Shown here piece after piece: positions 43,216 through 51,497 of a stretch of DNA of 64,000 nucleotides (positions are counted from its first letter, which is position 1; each line of letters starts with the position of its first letter). The stretch is taken from the NCBI GenBank assembly GCA_021820445.1, contig JAKADN010000003.1, positions 27,464 to 91,463 on the forward strand. The letters are read 5' to 3'. The position numbers and the translations under genes are program-made. The notes below the pieces were generated by a model, which saw nothing but the letters and a program-made list of their open reading frames with translations, had not been told where the DNA came from and did no database searches. Source of the DNA: Nitrospirota bacterium. Its GTDB lineage: Bacteria; Nitrospirota; Leptospirillia; Leptospirillales; Leptospirillaceae.

Positions 43216-43311
43216 TCCCGCTCCCGGAGGGATGCGGGATGACGAGCGGGTCTCCCCCCTGATAAACTCTTGGTGGAGCCAACGTCACCCCTTAAGAAAC
43301 GAGGCCTTTCC

Positions 43312-43767
43312 GTGAATCCCTACGTCATTTCCATGTCCGTTCTGATCTATCTCGCCCTCACCGGATATCTGACCGCCCTTTTCATACGCACCCGCCATGG
43401 CGCGGCCACCGGACGCTTTCTTGGAAGCTTCTTTTCGGGTCCCCACACCTCGGATTTCATCCGGATCCGACGGGGCCATATTTTTGCGGCACTCTTTGGC
43501 TTCACCTGCGACGTCACCGGAACCGCCATCATGGAGTACGAACGCATCCAGGGACGGATTCGCTTTCATCCGGTTCCCCCGGCCCTCGACTGGTTTCACC
43601 TGATTACCGCCCAGGGAGCCCTCTGGCTCTTTGTGGTTCTCATGGTGCTTGGATTTTTGCGGAAGAAGGGCGTCGCCCTCGGGCGCTATCATTCCCGGCT
43701 CGGCCCCGTCTTTTTGATCGTCTGGCTGTCGAGCTCCATTTCCGGCTGGTTTTACCGGGTCTTCTGA
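43312..43767 (+). CDS. Four-helix membrane protein of unknown function
   Basis: A 151-residue protein with four predicted helices: YVISMSVLIYLALTGYLTAL, GHIFAALFGFTCDVTGTAIM, FHLITAQGALWLFVVLMVLG and LGPVFLIVWLSSSISGWFY. Conserved-looking His residues near helix ends (RGHIFAA, WFHLITA, RYHSRLG) recall small DUF420- or cytochrome-b561-like proteins, but I cannot assign a family or claim haem binding. GTG 43312 follows GAGG; a TTG at 43270 is the alternative. It precedes mtnD by 21 bases. Confidence 0.6.
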   Translation: MNPYVISMSVLIYLALTGYLTALFIRTRHGAATGRFLGSFFSGPHTSDFIRIRRGHIFAALFGFTCDVTGTAIMEYERIQGRIRFHPVPPALDWFHLITAQGALWLFVVLMVLGFLRKKGVALGRYHSRLGPVFLIVWLSSSISGWFYRVF

Positions 43768-43788
43768 CCCCAAACAATCAGGAGTACC

Positions 43789-44346
43789 ATGGCTTTTCTT
43801 TCCTTTCCGGACGGGAGACGGATTTCCGATCCCTCTGAAATCCGGACCATCCTCGATCCGGTCGGTGTCCGCCTAGAACGCTGGCCCATCCCGGCAGACA
43901 AGGAACTCATTGCGCTTCTCGCCCTGGAACGGCCCGTTCCGGAGGAGTCCGAACGCCTTCTGGCCTTTCTCGAACCCCGATTCGAACAACTCCGGACGAC
44001 ACTGGGGTATCAGTCCCGGGACCTCGTCTCCCTCTCCCCGTCCCTGCCGGGACTCGAGGCGCTTCTCGAACGCTTTCTCTCCTGTCATACCCACGATGAC
44101 GACGAGATCCGTTATGTCATCGAAGGGGAGGGGATCTTTGGCTTTGTCCTTCCGGACGACTCCCAGGTCGAGCTCACCGTTCTGGCCGGAGACTATATCA
44201 ATGTTCCCCGCGGGGCCGAGCACTGGTTCCGGTTGACCCCCTCCCGACGGATCAAGGCCGTCCGCTACTTTACCTCCCGGGAGGGATGGGTCCCCCTTTA
44301 TACCGGACGACCTGTCCTTTCCTTTCGGGAAGGGACCCGAATATGA
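43789..44346 (+). CDS. mtnD: Acireductone dioxygenase
   Basis: Cupin enzyme of the methionine salvage pathway, cleaving the acireductone to 4-methylthio-2-oxobutanoate and formate (Fe form). The 185-residue protein has the metal site HTHDDDEIRYVIEGEG (His100, His102, Glu106) and NVPRGAEHWFRL (His145), the classical ARD ligand set. The ATG follows AGGAGT. It is the first of four coupled mtn genes and overlaps mtnW by four bases. Confidence 0.93.
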   Translation: MAFLSFPDGRRISDPSEIRTILDPVGVRLERWPIPADKELIALLALERPVPEESERLLAFLEPRFEQLRTTLGYQSRDLVSLSPSLPGLEALLERFLSCHTHDDDEIRYVIEGEGIFGFVLPDDSQVELTVLAGDYINVPRGAEHWFRLTPSRRIKAVRYFTSREGWVPLYTGRPVLSFREGTRI

Positions 44347-45506
44347 CCCGGGAGATGATCCGGGTCCTGTACGACTTTCCCCCCGGAGTGGACCCCGAAA
44401 AACAGGGGCGAATGCTGGCCATCGGCCAGACGGTCGGATCCTTCCGGCCGGACCAGGCCGTCCGGTTCGAGTCCTGGACGGGGGTCCTGGAAGAGGCCTT
44501 TGTCGCCCCCGACGGACGCGGACGCGCAAAGGTCGCCTATCCGCCCTCCAACGTCTCCGGGGACATCGGCTCTCTTCTGGTCATGATTCTGGGAAAATAC
44601 TCCCTGGCCGGGCCGGTCCGCATTCTGTCGCTGGACCTTCCGGCGGAATACGGGACCCGGGGACGCTTCGGCCTATCCGGAATCCGGGACCTGACGGGCG
44701 TCCGGAACCGCCCCCTCTTCATGGGCATCTTCAAGCCCGCCCTGGGTCTGGCTCCGGAGGACTTTGCCGAAATCTTGAGAGAGGTCGGAATGGCAGGGCT
44801 CGACCTCATCAAGGACGACGAAATCCTTCCGGACACCCCCTCCTCCACGGCCCTCTCCCGCGTCAGGGCCTGCCGGCCGGTTATGGACGAGATCAGGCGC
44901 GCGACTGGCCGGGAGATGCTCTACGCCGTGACCCTCTCCGGGAGTGCCTCCCGGATGCTCGATCAGGCCCGGCGTCTCCGGGAGGCAGGAGCCAACGCCT
45001 ACCTCGTTTCCCCCATCGCCTGCGGCTTTTCCGTCATGGAATCCCTAGCCTCCGACCCCGACACCCGCCTTCCCGTCTTCGCCCACCCGGCCATGGCCGG
45101 AGCACTGGGAGGCTCCCCCGATTACGGAATCGACTACCGGGTCCTTCTGGGGACCCTGATGGTCCATGGCGGGGCGGATGCCGTCCTTTACCCCACGGCG
45201 GCCGGAAGTCTTCCCATCGATCCCGTCGTCGAACGGGAACTCCGAAGCCTCCTCGTCGAATCGGGCCTCGCTCCCGTTCCGTCGGCGGGAATCCACCCGG
45301 GGGCGCTTCCCCGATTTTTCTCCCAGGACGACCCCCGTGTCATCCTGAATGCCGGAACTGGCCTCATGGATCATCCCCAGGGACCAGCCGCCGGGGTCCG
45401 GGCCTTCCATGAAGCCCTCGACCGTCTCAAGACCGGAGCATCGCTTGCACTGGACAGCCTGCCCGAAGGCCCCCTCCGACAGGCCATTCTCAAGTGGGGC
45501 GCATGA
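44343..45506 (+). CDS. mtnW: RubisCO-like protein, 2,3-diketo-5-methylthiopentyl-1-phosphate enolase
   Basis: Form IV RubisCO-like protein. The 387-residue product keeps the barrel motifs MGIFKPALGL (Lys131) and GLDLIKDDEIL (Lys157, the carbamylated-Lys position, with Asp158/Asp159/Glu160), plus FAHPAMAGALGG (His248) and a phosphate-loop stretch NAGTGLMDHPQG. The true RubisCO loop-6 and substrate residues are not all kept, so CO2 fixation is not expected. Between mtnD and mtnX, the DK-MTP-1-P enolase role is well supported. Leptospirillum is known to hold the IV-AMC (acid-mine consortium) clade; membership is inference. ATG/TGA overlaps couple it to both neighbours. Confidence 0.9.
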   Translation: MTREMIRVLYDFPPGVDPEKQGRMLAIGQTVGSFRPDQAVRFESWTGVLEEAFVAPDGRGRAKVAYPPSNVSGDIGSLLVMILGKYSLAGPVRILSLDLPAEYGTRGRFGLSGIRDLTGVRNRPLFMGIFKPALGLAPEDFAEILREVGMAGLDLIKDDEILPDTPSSTALSRVRACRPVMDEIRRATGREMLYAVTLSGSASRMLDQARRLREAGANAYLVSPIACGFSVMESLASDPDTRLPVFAHPAMAGALGGSPDYGIDYRVLLGTLMVHGGADAVLYPTAAGSLPIDPVVERELRSLLVESGLAPVPSAGIHPGALPRFFSQDDPRVILNAGTGLMDHPQGPAAGVRAFHEALDRLKTGASLALDSLPEGPLRQAILKWGA

Positions 45507-46150
45507 AGACCGTTCTTTTTTCCGACTTCGACGGAACGATCACAGAGCAGGAGACCTTCTCCCTTCTCATGCGTGAGTTCGCCCCTGAAGCCTCCCGGAG
45601 AATCGTTCCCCGCCTCCTGTCGGGAGAAACAACCCTCAGGGAGGGCGTCCCGGCCATTCTGGAGACGATTCCTTCCGAACGATTCCCCGAGATGATCGAC
45701 CGGATGCGCACCATGTCCCTTCGTCCGGGATTTCCTGAATTTCTGGACTTTCTCGAACGGCATGCCATTCCTCTGGTCGTCCTTTCCGGAAGTCTCGTGG
45801 AACTCGTGATCGCCCGGCTCGCTCCCTACCGGACCCGGATCGCGCGGGTGGTGGCGGCCCATGCCGACACCGACGCTCCCTTCCTCAGGATCCGCTCCGA
45901 AACGGCGGGAGGTGACGAACTGGTTCACAAGGCGGCCGTCATGCGAGAATACGGAGAGGCTCTCAAAATTGCCGTCGGGGATTCGGTCACCGACCTGACG
46001 ATGGCCCGGGAGGCTGACTTGATCTTCGCCCGCAGCATTCTGGCGGAGCGTCTGTCTAAAGAGAACCGCCCTCATGTCCGGTACGAGACTTTCTTCGAGA
46101 TATCGAACTATCTCGAATCATTTTTCAAAAGGAATCCCTCTCTTGACTGA
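45503..46150 (+). CDS. mtnX: 2-hydroxy-3-keto-5-methylthiopentenyl-1-phosphate phosphatase (HAD family)
   Basis: Third step after the enolase, removing the phosphate. The 215-residue HAD hydrolase starts with the nucleophile motif FSDFDGTITEQETF (Asp8, Asp10), followed by LVVLSGSLVELVI (motif II Ser), Lys within HKAAVMREYG and AVGDSVTDLTMA (motif IV acidic pair). It resembles phosphoserine phosphatase, but the operon identifies MtnX. The ATG overlaps the mtnW stop by four bases. Confidence 0.88.
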   Translation: MKTVLFSDFDGTITEQETFSLLMREFAPEASRRIVPRLLSGETTLREGVPAILETIPSERFPEMIDRMRTMSLRPGFPEFLDFLERHAIPLVVLSGSLVELVIARLAPYRTRIARVVAAHADTDAPFLRIRSETAGGDELVHKAAVMREYGEALKIAVGDSVTDLTMAREADLIFARSILAERLSKENRPHVRYETFFEISNYLESFFKRNPSLD

Positions 46151-46757
46151 GCGCTCTCCTGCAACTCATCTCCGATTGCTCGCGAGGCGACTCTACCGAA
46201 GGGGGTGGATGGAGGGAACGGCCGGAAACCTCTCCCTCCGGATCGGAGACGATCTCTGGATCACCGCCAGCGGATGTCACAAGGGCCTCCTCTCCGAGGA
46301 GGACATTCTGAAGATTCCACTCGACGAAGGTGTTCCACACTCCCCCTCCGGGAATCGGCGGCCTTCTGCGGAAACCTCGATCCACCGGGTGATCTATCGT
46401 CTTTACCCGAAGACCGGGGCGGTTCTCCATGTCCACACGATCGAAGCGGCCCGGGCCTCTGAGGCGGCGGGCAGGGAGATTCTCCTGCCCCCCCTCGAGG
46501 TTCTGAAAGGGCTCGGGATTGCTGATCCAGAAACCCGACCGGCCCTTCCGGTTTTCGAAAACGCCCTTCACGTCCCCGATATCGCCCGCGCCATCGGAGA
46601 AAGGCTCCCGGACCTCCGATACCCACTCCCGGGGCTTCTCATCCGGCATCACGGAACGACGGTCTGGGGCGAGACCCTCCCTGATGCCATCCGCCACCTG
46701 GAACTCCTTGAGTTTTCCATGGGCTTTCTGGCTTCAAGAAACTCTCTTGAATCATAA
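46143..46757 (+). CDS. mtnB: Methylthioribulose-1-phosphate dehydratase
   Basis: Class II aldolase-fold zinc enzyme dehydrating MTRu-1-P, the step before the enolase. The 204-residue protein starts with TTG after AAAAGGA and shows GWMEGTAGNLSLRIGDD, ITASGCHKG, the zinc ligands in LHVHTIEAAR (His96, His98) and IRHHGTTVWGE (His170), and Glu77 in SAETSIHRVIY. It overlaps mtnX by eight bases. mtnP, mtnA/mtnK and the aminotransferase are not in this window. Confidence 0.9.
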   Translation: MTERSPATHLRLLARRLYRRGWMEGTAGNLSLRIGDDLWITASGCHKGLLSEEDILKIPLDEGVPHSPSGNRRPSAETSIHRVIYRLYPKTGAVLHVHTIEAARASEAAGREILLPPLEVLKGLGIADPETRPALPVFENALHVPDIARAIGERLPDLRYPLPGLLIRHHGTTVWGETLPDAIRHLELLEFSMGFLASRNSLES

Positions 46758-46877
46758 GATAAAAAAGGATATTCTGAAATGATATAAAGATGCCCATACC
46801 TGATCGGCATATACCTCTTCAATTCTAGATCTTTTAAAAATGCACCCTGACACGAAAGACCGAAACCCGGAGCAGTG

Positions 46878-49787
46878 ATGGATCACTCGCCAAGGGGAAA
46901 CGAAGACGCCGGAAACGAGTCCCTGTTTCGGGAGATCGTCGAAACCGCCGACTTCGGGGTCGGGGTCATCAACAAAAACGGCTCCTACCTCTTTGCCAAC
47001 CGGAAATGGGCCGAAATGACCGGATACGCCCCGGAGGAGATCCTTTCCCGAAGTGTATCGGACATCACCCTCCCGGAAGATCTCGACGAAACTCGACAAA
47101 AGGTCCGGGATCTTTTCTCCGGCTCCATCTCCTCCTATACAATCGAGAAACGGATTCGCAGACAGGACGGAAGCTGGTTCTGGGGGAAGGTGGTCGCAAC
47201 GCCCCTGAAAGACAAAGCGGGGAACGTGACGGCCATCAATGGCCTCATTGCCGACATCACCCCCCAAAAACAGGCTCTGAAGAGAATCGAAACGGATGCT
47301 GCGATCCAACGGCTGGCCTCAAGAATCACCGCTCATTCGTTGACCCTTGCCGATTCCGCCACTCTTCTCCAGAACCTCGCCGACATTCTTGTCGACGACT
47401 CCCCTTTCCAGTTTTCTGCCTTTTACAGAGAGTCCGGGGAACCCTTAGCCATTGCAAAGTCGTCCAGAAGCGTCCAGGGACCCGACGAGAACGTCATCCA
47501 GACTCTTGTATCAAAAACCCACGAGGAAACCCAGCCTTTCGTCAAAAAACTTGGCCTAGGGAAACAAAAAAGCGTCCAAATGATCGGGCTTCCGATCACC
47601 CGCATGGATCGTCCGTGGGGAGTCCTCGTCCTCGCCGCTTTTCCGGAAGATCTCCTCTTAGACGATCCCCTTCCGATGCTTGACGTTCTTGTCGGAAGCA
47701 TTTCCGCGGTGCTGGAATCGGAAAGCTTGGCCGGGATCAACCGGGCCCTTCGCCGGATCAGCCGACTGATCGGGAGCCGGCCGACTCCCTCCCACCTCTT
47801 CGAGGAGACATGCCGGACCCTCGTCGACGACGGAGGCCTTCTGGATGCCGCCATCCTGCGTTTCGAGCCTGACACCCTAAGCCTCGTCCCCGTCGTGGTG
47901 CGGGGCAATCTCGAAAATGCGGGCGAGGCTGTCCGTAAGATGCGTTTCAACCTTTCTCCCGGCCACAGCGATAATCTGACTGGGATGGCGGAAGCCGTCC
48001 GGACCGGCCTTCCCGTCCTCACCCAGGATTTCTCCGAACGCTTCAGCCAGCCCGGCCTCGAGCAGATGCAGAAATGGGCCCGGCGATTCCACTGGCGCTC
48101 GGGGGCATCCTTTCCCCTTTACTCCCAGGCTCCGGGCCCCCCGGGGTTCCCCTCTTTTTCCAGGGGCAGGGTCATCGGTTTACTGACCGTCACATCCAAA
48201 GAGACGGGCTTTTTCCATGACAGGGTCGTCCAGCTCCTCGAGGAGGCAGCCAACATCCTGGGGGTGGCGCTCGACCGCCATGAAGAGGACCGGATCCATG
48301 CAGAGTCCCGGGACAAACTCTCCAGGGTGACCGAACTCTATGCCGCCTTAAATGGCATCAACAGGCTCGTGAACCAGCGACCTTCCGAACAGGGTCTTTT
48401 TGACGAGACCTGCCGGATCATCAACGAAATCGGCATGCTCTACCTGGTGAGGATCCTGGCCGTCGATTGCGAGGCCGACATGCTAAAACCGGTCGCTGTC
48501 CATGCCCGGTCCGAATCCATGGTTTCCTTTTTTCGGGAGCTCACCTACCGGACCGACCCGGAAACCCGGGAAAAACTTCGGAACTTGAGTCCCCAGGCCT
48601 GTCTTGTCAAAAAGAAGCCGGTCATCCACCACAATCTGGTCAAGGAGCTCGAATCGATCGGTCTGGGAACTCTGTCGGCCAAGGCGATAGAATTCGGCCT
48701 CTGGTCCCAGGGATCCTTTCCGGTCACCCGCAATGGTCAGATTTCCTACATCCTCTCGGCCTTCGCCGAACGGGTGGGATTTTTCGATGGGCCGCTCGTC
48801 TCCCTTCTCGAGGAGATCTCCCGGACCCTCTCCACGGCCCTCGACAATCTTGATCGGGACCGCGAGAAACAAAAGGCGGAAGAGGCCCTCAAGAGTTCCG
48901 AGGAAAAATATCGACTTCTGATGGAGGAGGCGGGAGACGGAATCCTCATCGTCGACATTGAAACGGAAACTGTTGTCGACGCGAATCGACAGGCCTGCCG
49001 TCTCTTCGGAGCCATGAAATCGGACCTGGTCGGGCTCAAAAAAGTCGCCCTTTTCCCCCAGTCTTCCGTTCACCTAACCTCGGAAGATCCTCGTCCACCT
49101 TTGTCTCCCTCAGATTGGGAAATGGATGATAGGCCAGTTCGCTACCACATCCAAAATCCCCTCGAAGGCCCCCGGGAGGTTGAGGTACTCGAGTCCCGCA
49201 TCAATTGGCGGGACAGACCGCTCCTTCAGATACGGCTTCGGGATGTGACTGACCTCCATTTTTACGAGAACGAACTCAAGCGGATGGCTCGCGAAGACTC
49301 TCTCACAGGACTCCTGAACCGGCATGCCCTCTGGAATGAACTCGAGAGCATTCTGGCAGAGTCCTCGCCCAAACTCCGGATCGCCCTGTTCTACATCGAC
49401 CTCGATAATTTCAAAATCATCAACGACACCTATGGCCACGAAACAGGGGACAGACTCTTGAAAATCGTAAGCCAGAGACTCAAAACCGCGGTACGGGAAA
49501 ACGAAATCGTCGCTCGTGTCGGGGGGGACGAATTTCTTGTGCTTGCGACAGATTCGATCTCTCGGGAGCGGGTCGAAAGGATCGCCAAACGCATTCTTTC
49601 GGTCCTCGAGGTCCCGGTCAGCCTGAACGGGCAAGAATTTACGATTCATGCAAGCCTTGGGATCAGCTTCTTCCCTGACGATGCCGCCAATCCCGAGGAT
49701 CTGATCAGGACGGCCGACAATGCGATGTACCGCTCGAAGCGGGAAGGTCGGAACCGCTTCACCTTTCACGCGATTCCCGCGGACTAG
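46878..49787 (+). CDS. PAS/GAF sensor diguanylate cyclase
   Basis: A 969-residue, apparently cytoplasmic signalling protein. It has an N-terminal PAS domain (DFGVGVINKNGSYLFANRKW ... IADITPQKQ, about 20-130) and three GAF-like blocks (about 165-285, 300-470, 480-665). A second PAS begins at EEKYRLLMEEAGDGILIVDI (near 675), and a GGDEF domain follows from REDSLTGLLNRHALW. The active site RVGGDEF is intact at about 880-886, with FYIDLDNFKIINDTYGHETG upstream, so c-di-GMP synthesis is expected. The inhibitory RxxD is replaced (RENE). There is no EAL domain. GGAG lies five bases before the ATG. It probably converts redox or small-molecule signals into c-di-GMP changes. Confidence 0.92.
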   Translation: MDHSPRGNEDAGNESLFREIVETADFGVGVINKNGSYLFANRKWAEMTGYAPEEILSRSVSDITLPEDLDETRQKVRDLFSGSISSYTIEKRIRRQDGSWFWGKVVATPLKDKAGNVTAINGLIADITPQKQALKRIETDAAIQRLASRITAHSLTLADSATLLQNLADILVDDSPFQFSAFYRESGEPLAIAKSSRSVQGPDENVIQTLVSKTHEETQPFVKKLGLGKQKSVQMIGLPITRMDRPWGVLVLAAFPEDLLLDDPLPMLDVLVGSISAVLESESLAGINRALRRISRLIGSRPTPSHLFEETCRTLVDDGGLLDAAILRFEPDTLSLVPVVVRGNLENAGEAVRKMRFNLSPGHSDNLTGMAEAVRTGLPVLTQDFSERFSQPGLEQMQKWARRFHWRSGASFPLYSQAPGPPGFPSFSRGRVIGLLTVTSKETGFFHDRVVQLLEEAANILGVALDRHEEDRIHAESRDKLSRVTELYAALNGINRLVNQRPSEQGLFDETCRIINEIGMLYLVRILAVDCEADMLKPVAVHARSESMVSFFRELTYRTDPETREKLRNLSPQACLVKKKPVIHHNLVKELESIGLGTLSAKAIEFGLWSQGSFPVTRNGQISYILSAFAERVGFFDGPLVSLLEEISRTLSTALDNLDRDREKQKAEEALKSSEEKYRLLMEEAGDGILIVDIETETVVDANRQACRLFGAMKSDLVGLKKVALFPQSSVHLTSEDPRPPLSPSDWEMDDRPVRYHIQNPLEGPREVEVLESRINWRDRPLLQIRLRDVTDLHFYENELKRMAREDSLTGLLNRHALWNELESILAESSPKLRIALFYIDLDNFKIINDTYGHETGDRLLKIVSQRLKTAVRENEIVARVGGDEFLVLATDSISRERVERIAKRILSVLEVPVSLNGQEFTIHASLGISFFPDDAANPEDLIRTADNAMYRSKREGRNRFTFHAIPAD

Positions 49788-49854
49788 AATCACCCACACC
49801 GAGTCCGCAAGGCTTTGGAATCCTTCCTCAAACCGCTCGAAACGTGTTCTCCGC

Positions 49855-49883
49855 TTGCCCCTCCCCCCCGCCTCTGGTAGAAT
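49855..49883 (+). promoter_or_regulatory. Predicted tRNA-Cys promoter
   Basis: TTGCCC (49855-49860), a 17-base C-rich spacer and TAGAAT (49878-49883), about 25 bases before the mature tRNA. Confidence 0.6.
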
Positions 49884-49908
49884 CTTTCGGTCCGTACTTC
49901 TCCAATAC

Positions 49909-49983
<75 letters not shown>

Positions 49984-50087
49984 AGATTTCAGAGAGTTTT
50001 CAGCATTCAAAAATTAAATTTGTTGACCCGCCATATAAATTTTCTAGCCTAAAACTTCATTCCAAAAACTGAATTTTGGGAGGGATT

Positions 50088-50255
50088 ATGGCTGGTTGGG
50101 TTTATAAAAGGGATGTGATGAATTCAGATCCTGATGGCTTCAAATTCTTGCATTATAGTAACCTATGGGTTACCATTAAGCATGTCTTTCAAAGTACAAG
50201 AATTGTTGGAAGAAAATGGATCAGGTCCTTATGCCGATTGGTTCCAATCGCTTGA
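50088..50255 (+). CDS. Small ORF upstream of and overlapping the toxin gene
   Basis: A 55-codon frame beginning [20 protein letters not shown] with a GGGAGGG site just before its ATG. It overlaps the first 74 bases of the toxin gene in another frame. The C-terminal half is basic and not informative. It could be a leader peptide coupling toxin translation or simply chance; I recognise no family. Confidence 0.25.
   Translation: MAGWVYKRDVMNSDPDGFKFLHYSNLWVTIKHVFQSTRIVGRKWIRSLCRLVPIA
50158..50173. promoter_or_regulatory. Inverted repeat upstream of the toxin-antitoxin pair
   Basis: GTAACC-TATG-GGTTAC, a perfect 6-base-arm palindrome ending nine bases before the toxin ATG. Antitoxins of this family autoregulate by binding such sites; this is inference. 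Confidence 0.4.
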
Positions 50256-50523
50256 TCCGATGGCTGCCGCGAAAATCTCCGTAGCCAAGATCAGAATGGA
50301 ACAAGGCAACCTGTCGAACGTTAAATGGCTCCGAGGAATTGGAGAATACAGAATAAACTGGGGTCCGGGTTATCGAATTTATCTGGGAAAAGATGGCGAG
50401 AAAATTATTATTCTGCTTGGAGGGGGAACAAAGAAGGGACAACAAGAAGATATCGAACGTTCTATTCAGTTATGGGAATGCTACAAGAAACGAAAAAGAA
50501 AAGGAACAAAGAGGAGTTCATGA
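50182..50523 (+). CDS. HigB/RelE-type addiction-module toxin (Gp49-like)
   Basis: A 113-residue protein of the RelE-superfamily 'addiction module killer protein' type, predicted to be a ribosome-associated mRNA endoribonuclease. Family features are [60 protein letters not shown] and [20 protein letters not shown], in the standard order. It ends in a lysine-rich tail. It precedes its antitoxin with an ATGA overlap; toxin-first order is typical of this family. AT content is higher than in the surrounding chromosome, indicating recent transfer next to tRNA-Cys. Confidence 0.85.
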   Translation: MSFKVQELLEENGSGPYADWFQSLDPMAAAKISVAKIRMEQGNLSNVKWLRGIGEYRINWGPGYRIYLGKDGEKIIILLGGGTKKGQQEDIERSIQLWECYKKRKRKGTKRSS

Positions 50524-50846
50524 ACATGGTTTTAACCAGAGATTTCAAGGAAACCGTAGTCGCTCGTGTGAAGAGCGATCCTGCTTTTGCGCAAGCCCTT
50601 CTCGATGAGGCAGTGAATCTTTTTCTGAATGGTGAACCGGATATCGCCAGGCTTGTCCTGCGAGACCTGGTTAACGCAACAGTGGGATTTGAAGGTTTAG
50701 CAATGGATATTCATAAATCCAGTAAAAGTGTTCATCGGATGCTCTCCAGATCCGGAAATCCGACCATGGAAAATTTTTCGGCTATCATCACTGCCATAAA
50801 AAAAGCCCTCCACGTAGATATAAAAGCGCAAGTTATTCCTGGATGA
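50520..50846 (+). CDS. HigA-type addiction-module antitoxin (HTH)
   Basis: A 108-residue antidote that should bind the upstream toxin and repress the pair. It has [20 protein letters not shown], then [20 protein letters not shown], then a helix-turn-helix region ([20 protein letters not shown] followed by [20 protein letters not shown]) matching the XRE-type domain of the HI1420-like antidote family. ATG 50520 overlaps the toxin stop by four bases and has AGGAG upstream. Confidence 0.85.
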   Translation: MNMVLTRDFKETVVARVKSDPAFAQALLDEAVNLFLNGEPDIARLVLRDLVNATVGFEGLAMDIHKSSKSVHRMLSRSGNPTMENFSAIITAIKKALHVDIKAQVIPG

Positions 50847-50904
50847 TTTAAGCCTACCGACCATTCCTTCATGCATCACCCTACTCTTAACGGCACCATC
50901 TTTT

Positions 50905-51171
50905 TTGTATCCCTTGCAGACGGAAAGAGCGGCTATTATCTTCTACTTACTTCCCGATTACGCCATTCGGATTCTCAATTGCGGAACATTTGTGAAAATC
51001 ATATCCGATAGCCTGTTTGGGGGGGGTACATGGGTGTTCATCCCCAATGGAACCAAATATCCTATAGGATTTCACGCAATCTGCCCCCCCCAGTTTCACG
51101 AAGCTGACCCCCTCGATTTCATCGAAACAGACGAGGCTGTTGCACAATCCCTAAACAACGAAAAACAATAG
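50905..51171 (+). CDS. Hypothetical protein in the AT-rich patch
   Basis: An open frame of 88 codons starting at a TTG with no clear ribosome-binding site. The product (…PDYAIRILNCGTFVKIISDS…, ending SLNNEKQ) contains no motif I recognise. It could be the remnant of a larger gene. Composition matches the surrounding island-like DNA rather than the core chromosome. Confidence 0.25.
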   Translation: MYPLQTERAAIIFYLLPDYAIRILNCGTFVKIISDSLFGGGTWVFIPNGTKYPIGFHAICPPQFHEADPLDFIETDEAVAQSLNNEKQ

Positions 51172-51237
51172 TTACTGAACTTAAAATGTACAGTATTTGA
51201 TCAATTTTCATGAAATTCTTGATTTTCAATGGTTTCC

Positions 51238-51290
51238 TGTCAGTGGGAAGTGTAAAATCCCCCTGAAGAGGGACGAATGGAAGAAGAACA
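51238..51290. mobile_element. Possible solo end of an IS21-type insertion sequence
   Basis: The stretch TGTCAGTGGGAAGTGTAAAA followed by TCCCCCTGAAGAGGGACGAA resembles the TGTCA...GGGAA...AAAATCCCC ends of IS21-family elements. No istA/istB or second end is visible, so at most this is a relic. The rest of the 51172-51497 gap has no gene; it contains a small CGGGA-TGAG-TCCCG hairpin near 51330. Confidence 0.3.
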
Positions 51291-51439
51291 GGGAAAAAAG
51301 GAAGTCAGAGTGATAGTTTCCTTTCCGGGATGAGTCCCGTAAAGGAGGAACTCTTGATTGGAAATCAGGGGAGGGAACGGGGAGAACGCTATTAGGATAT
51401 TTCAATAGGATAAACAAAGTGATTGTGTCTTAGAGTGTT

Positions 51440-51476
51440 ACCCAAAATAAAAGAGGGAGACCGAAGTCTCCCTCTT
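51440..51476 (-). terminator. Intrinsic terminator after the Cyc2/Cyt572-like gene
   Basis: Arms AAGAGGGAGAC / GTCTCCCTCTT (51451-51476) with a 4-base CGAA/TTCG loop. On the minus strand they are followed by TTTTATTTTGGG. The UUCG-type tetraloop adds stability. It is 22 bases past the stop codon. Confidence 0.9.
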
Positions 51477-51497
51477 CGAAACTGAATCTTTCAACTT

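Noticed and set aside
43215..43240. Hairpin ATCCCGC...GCGGGAT at the end of emrB as a terminator
   Set aside because: The 12-base loop and the absence of a T-run make intrinsic termination unlikely.
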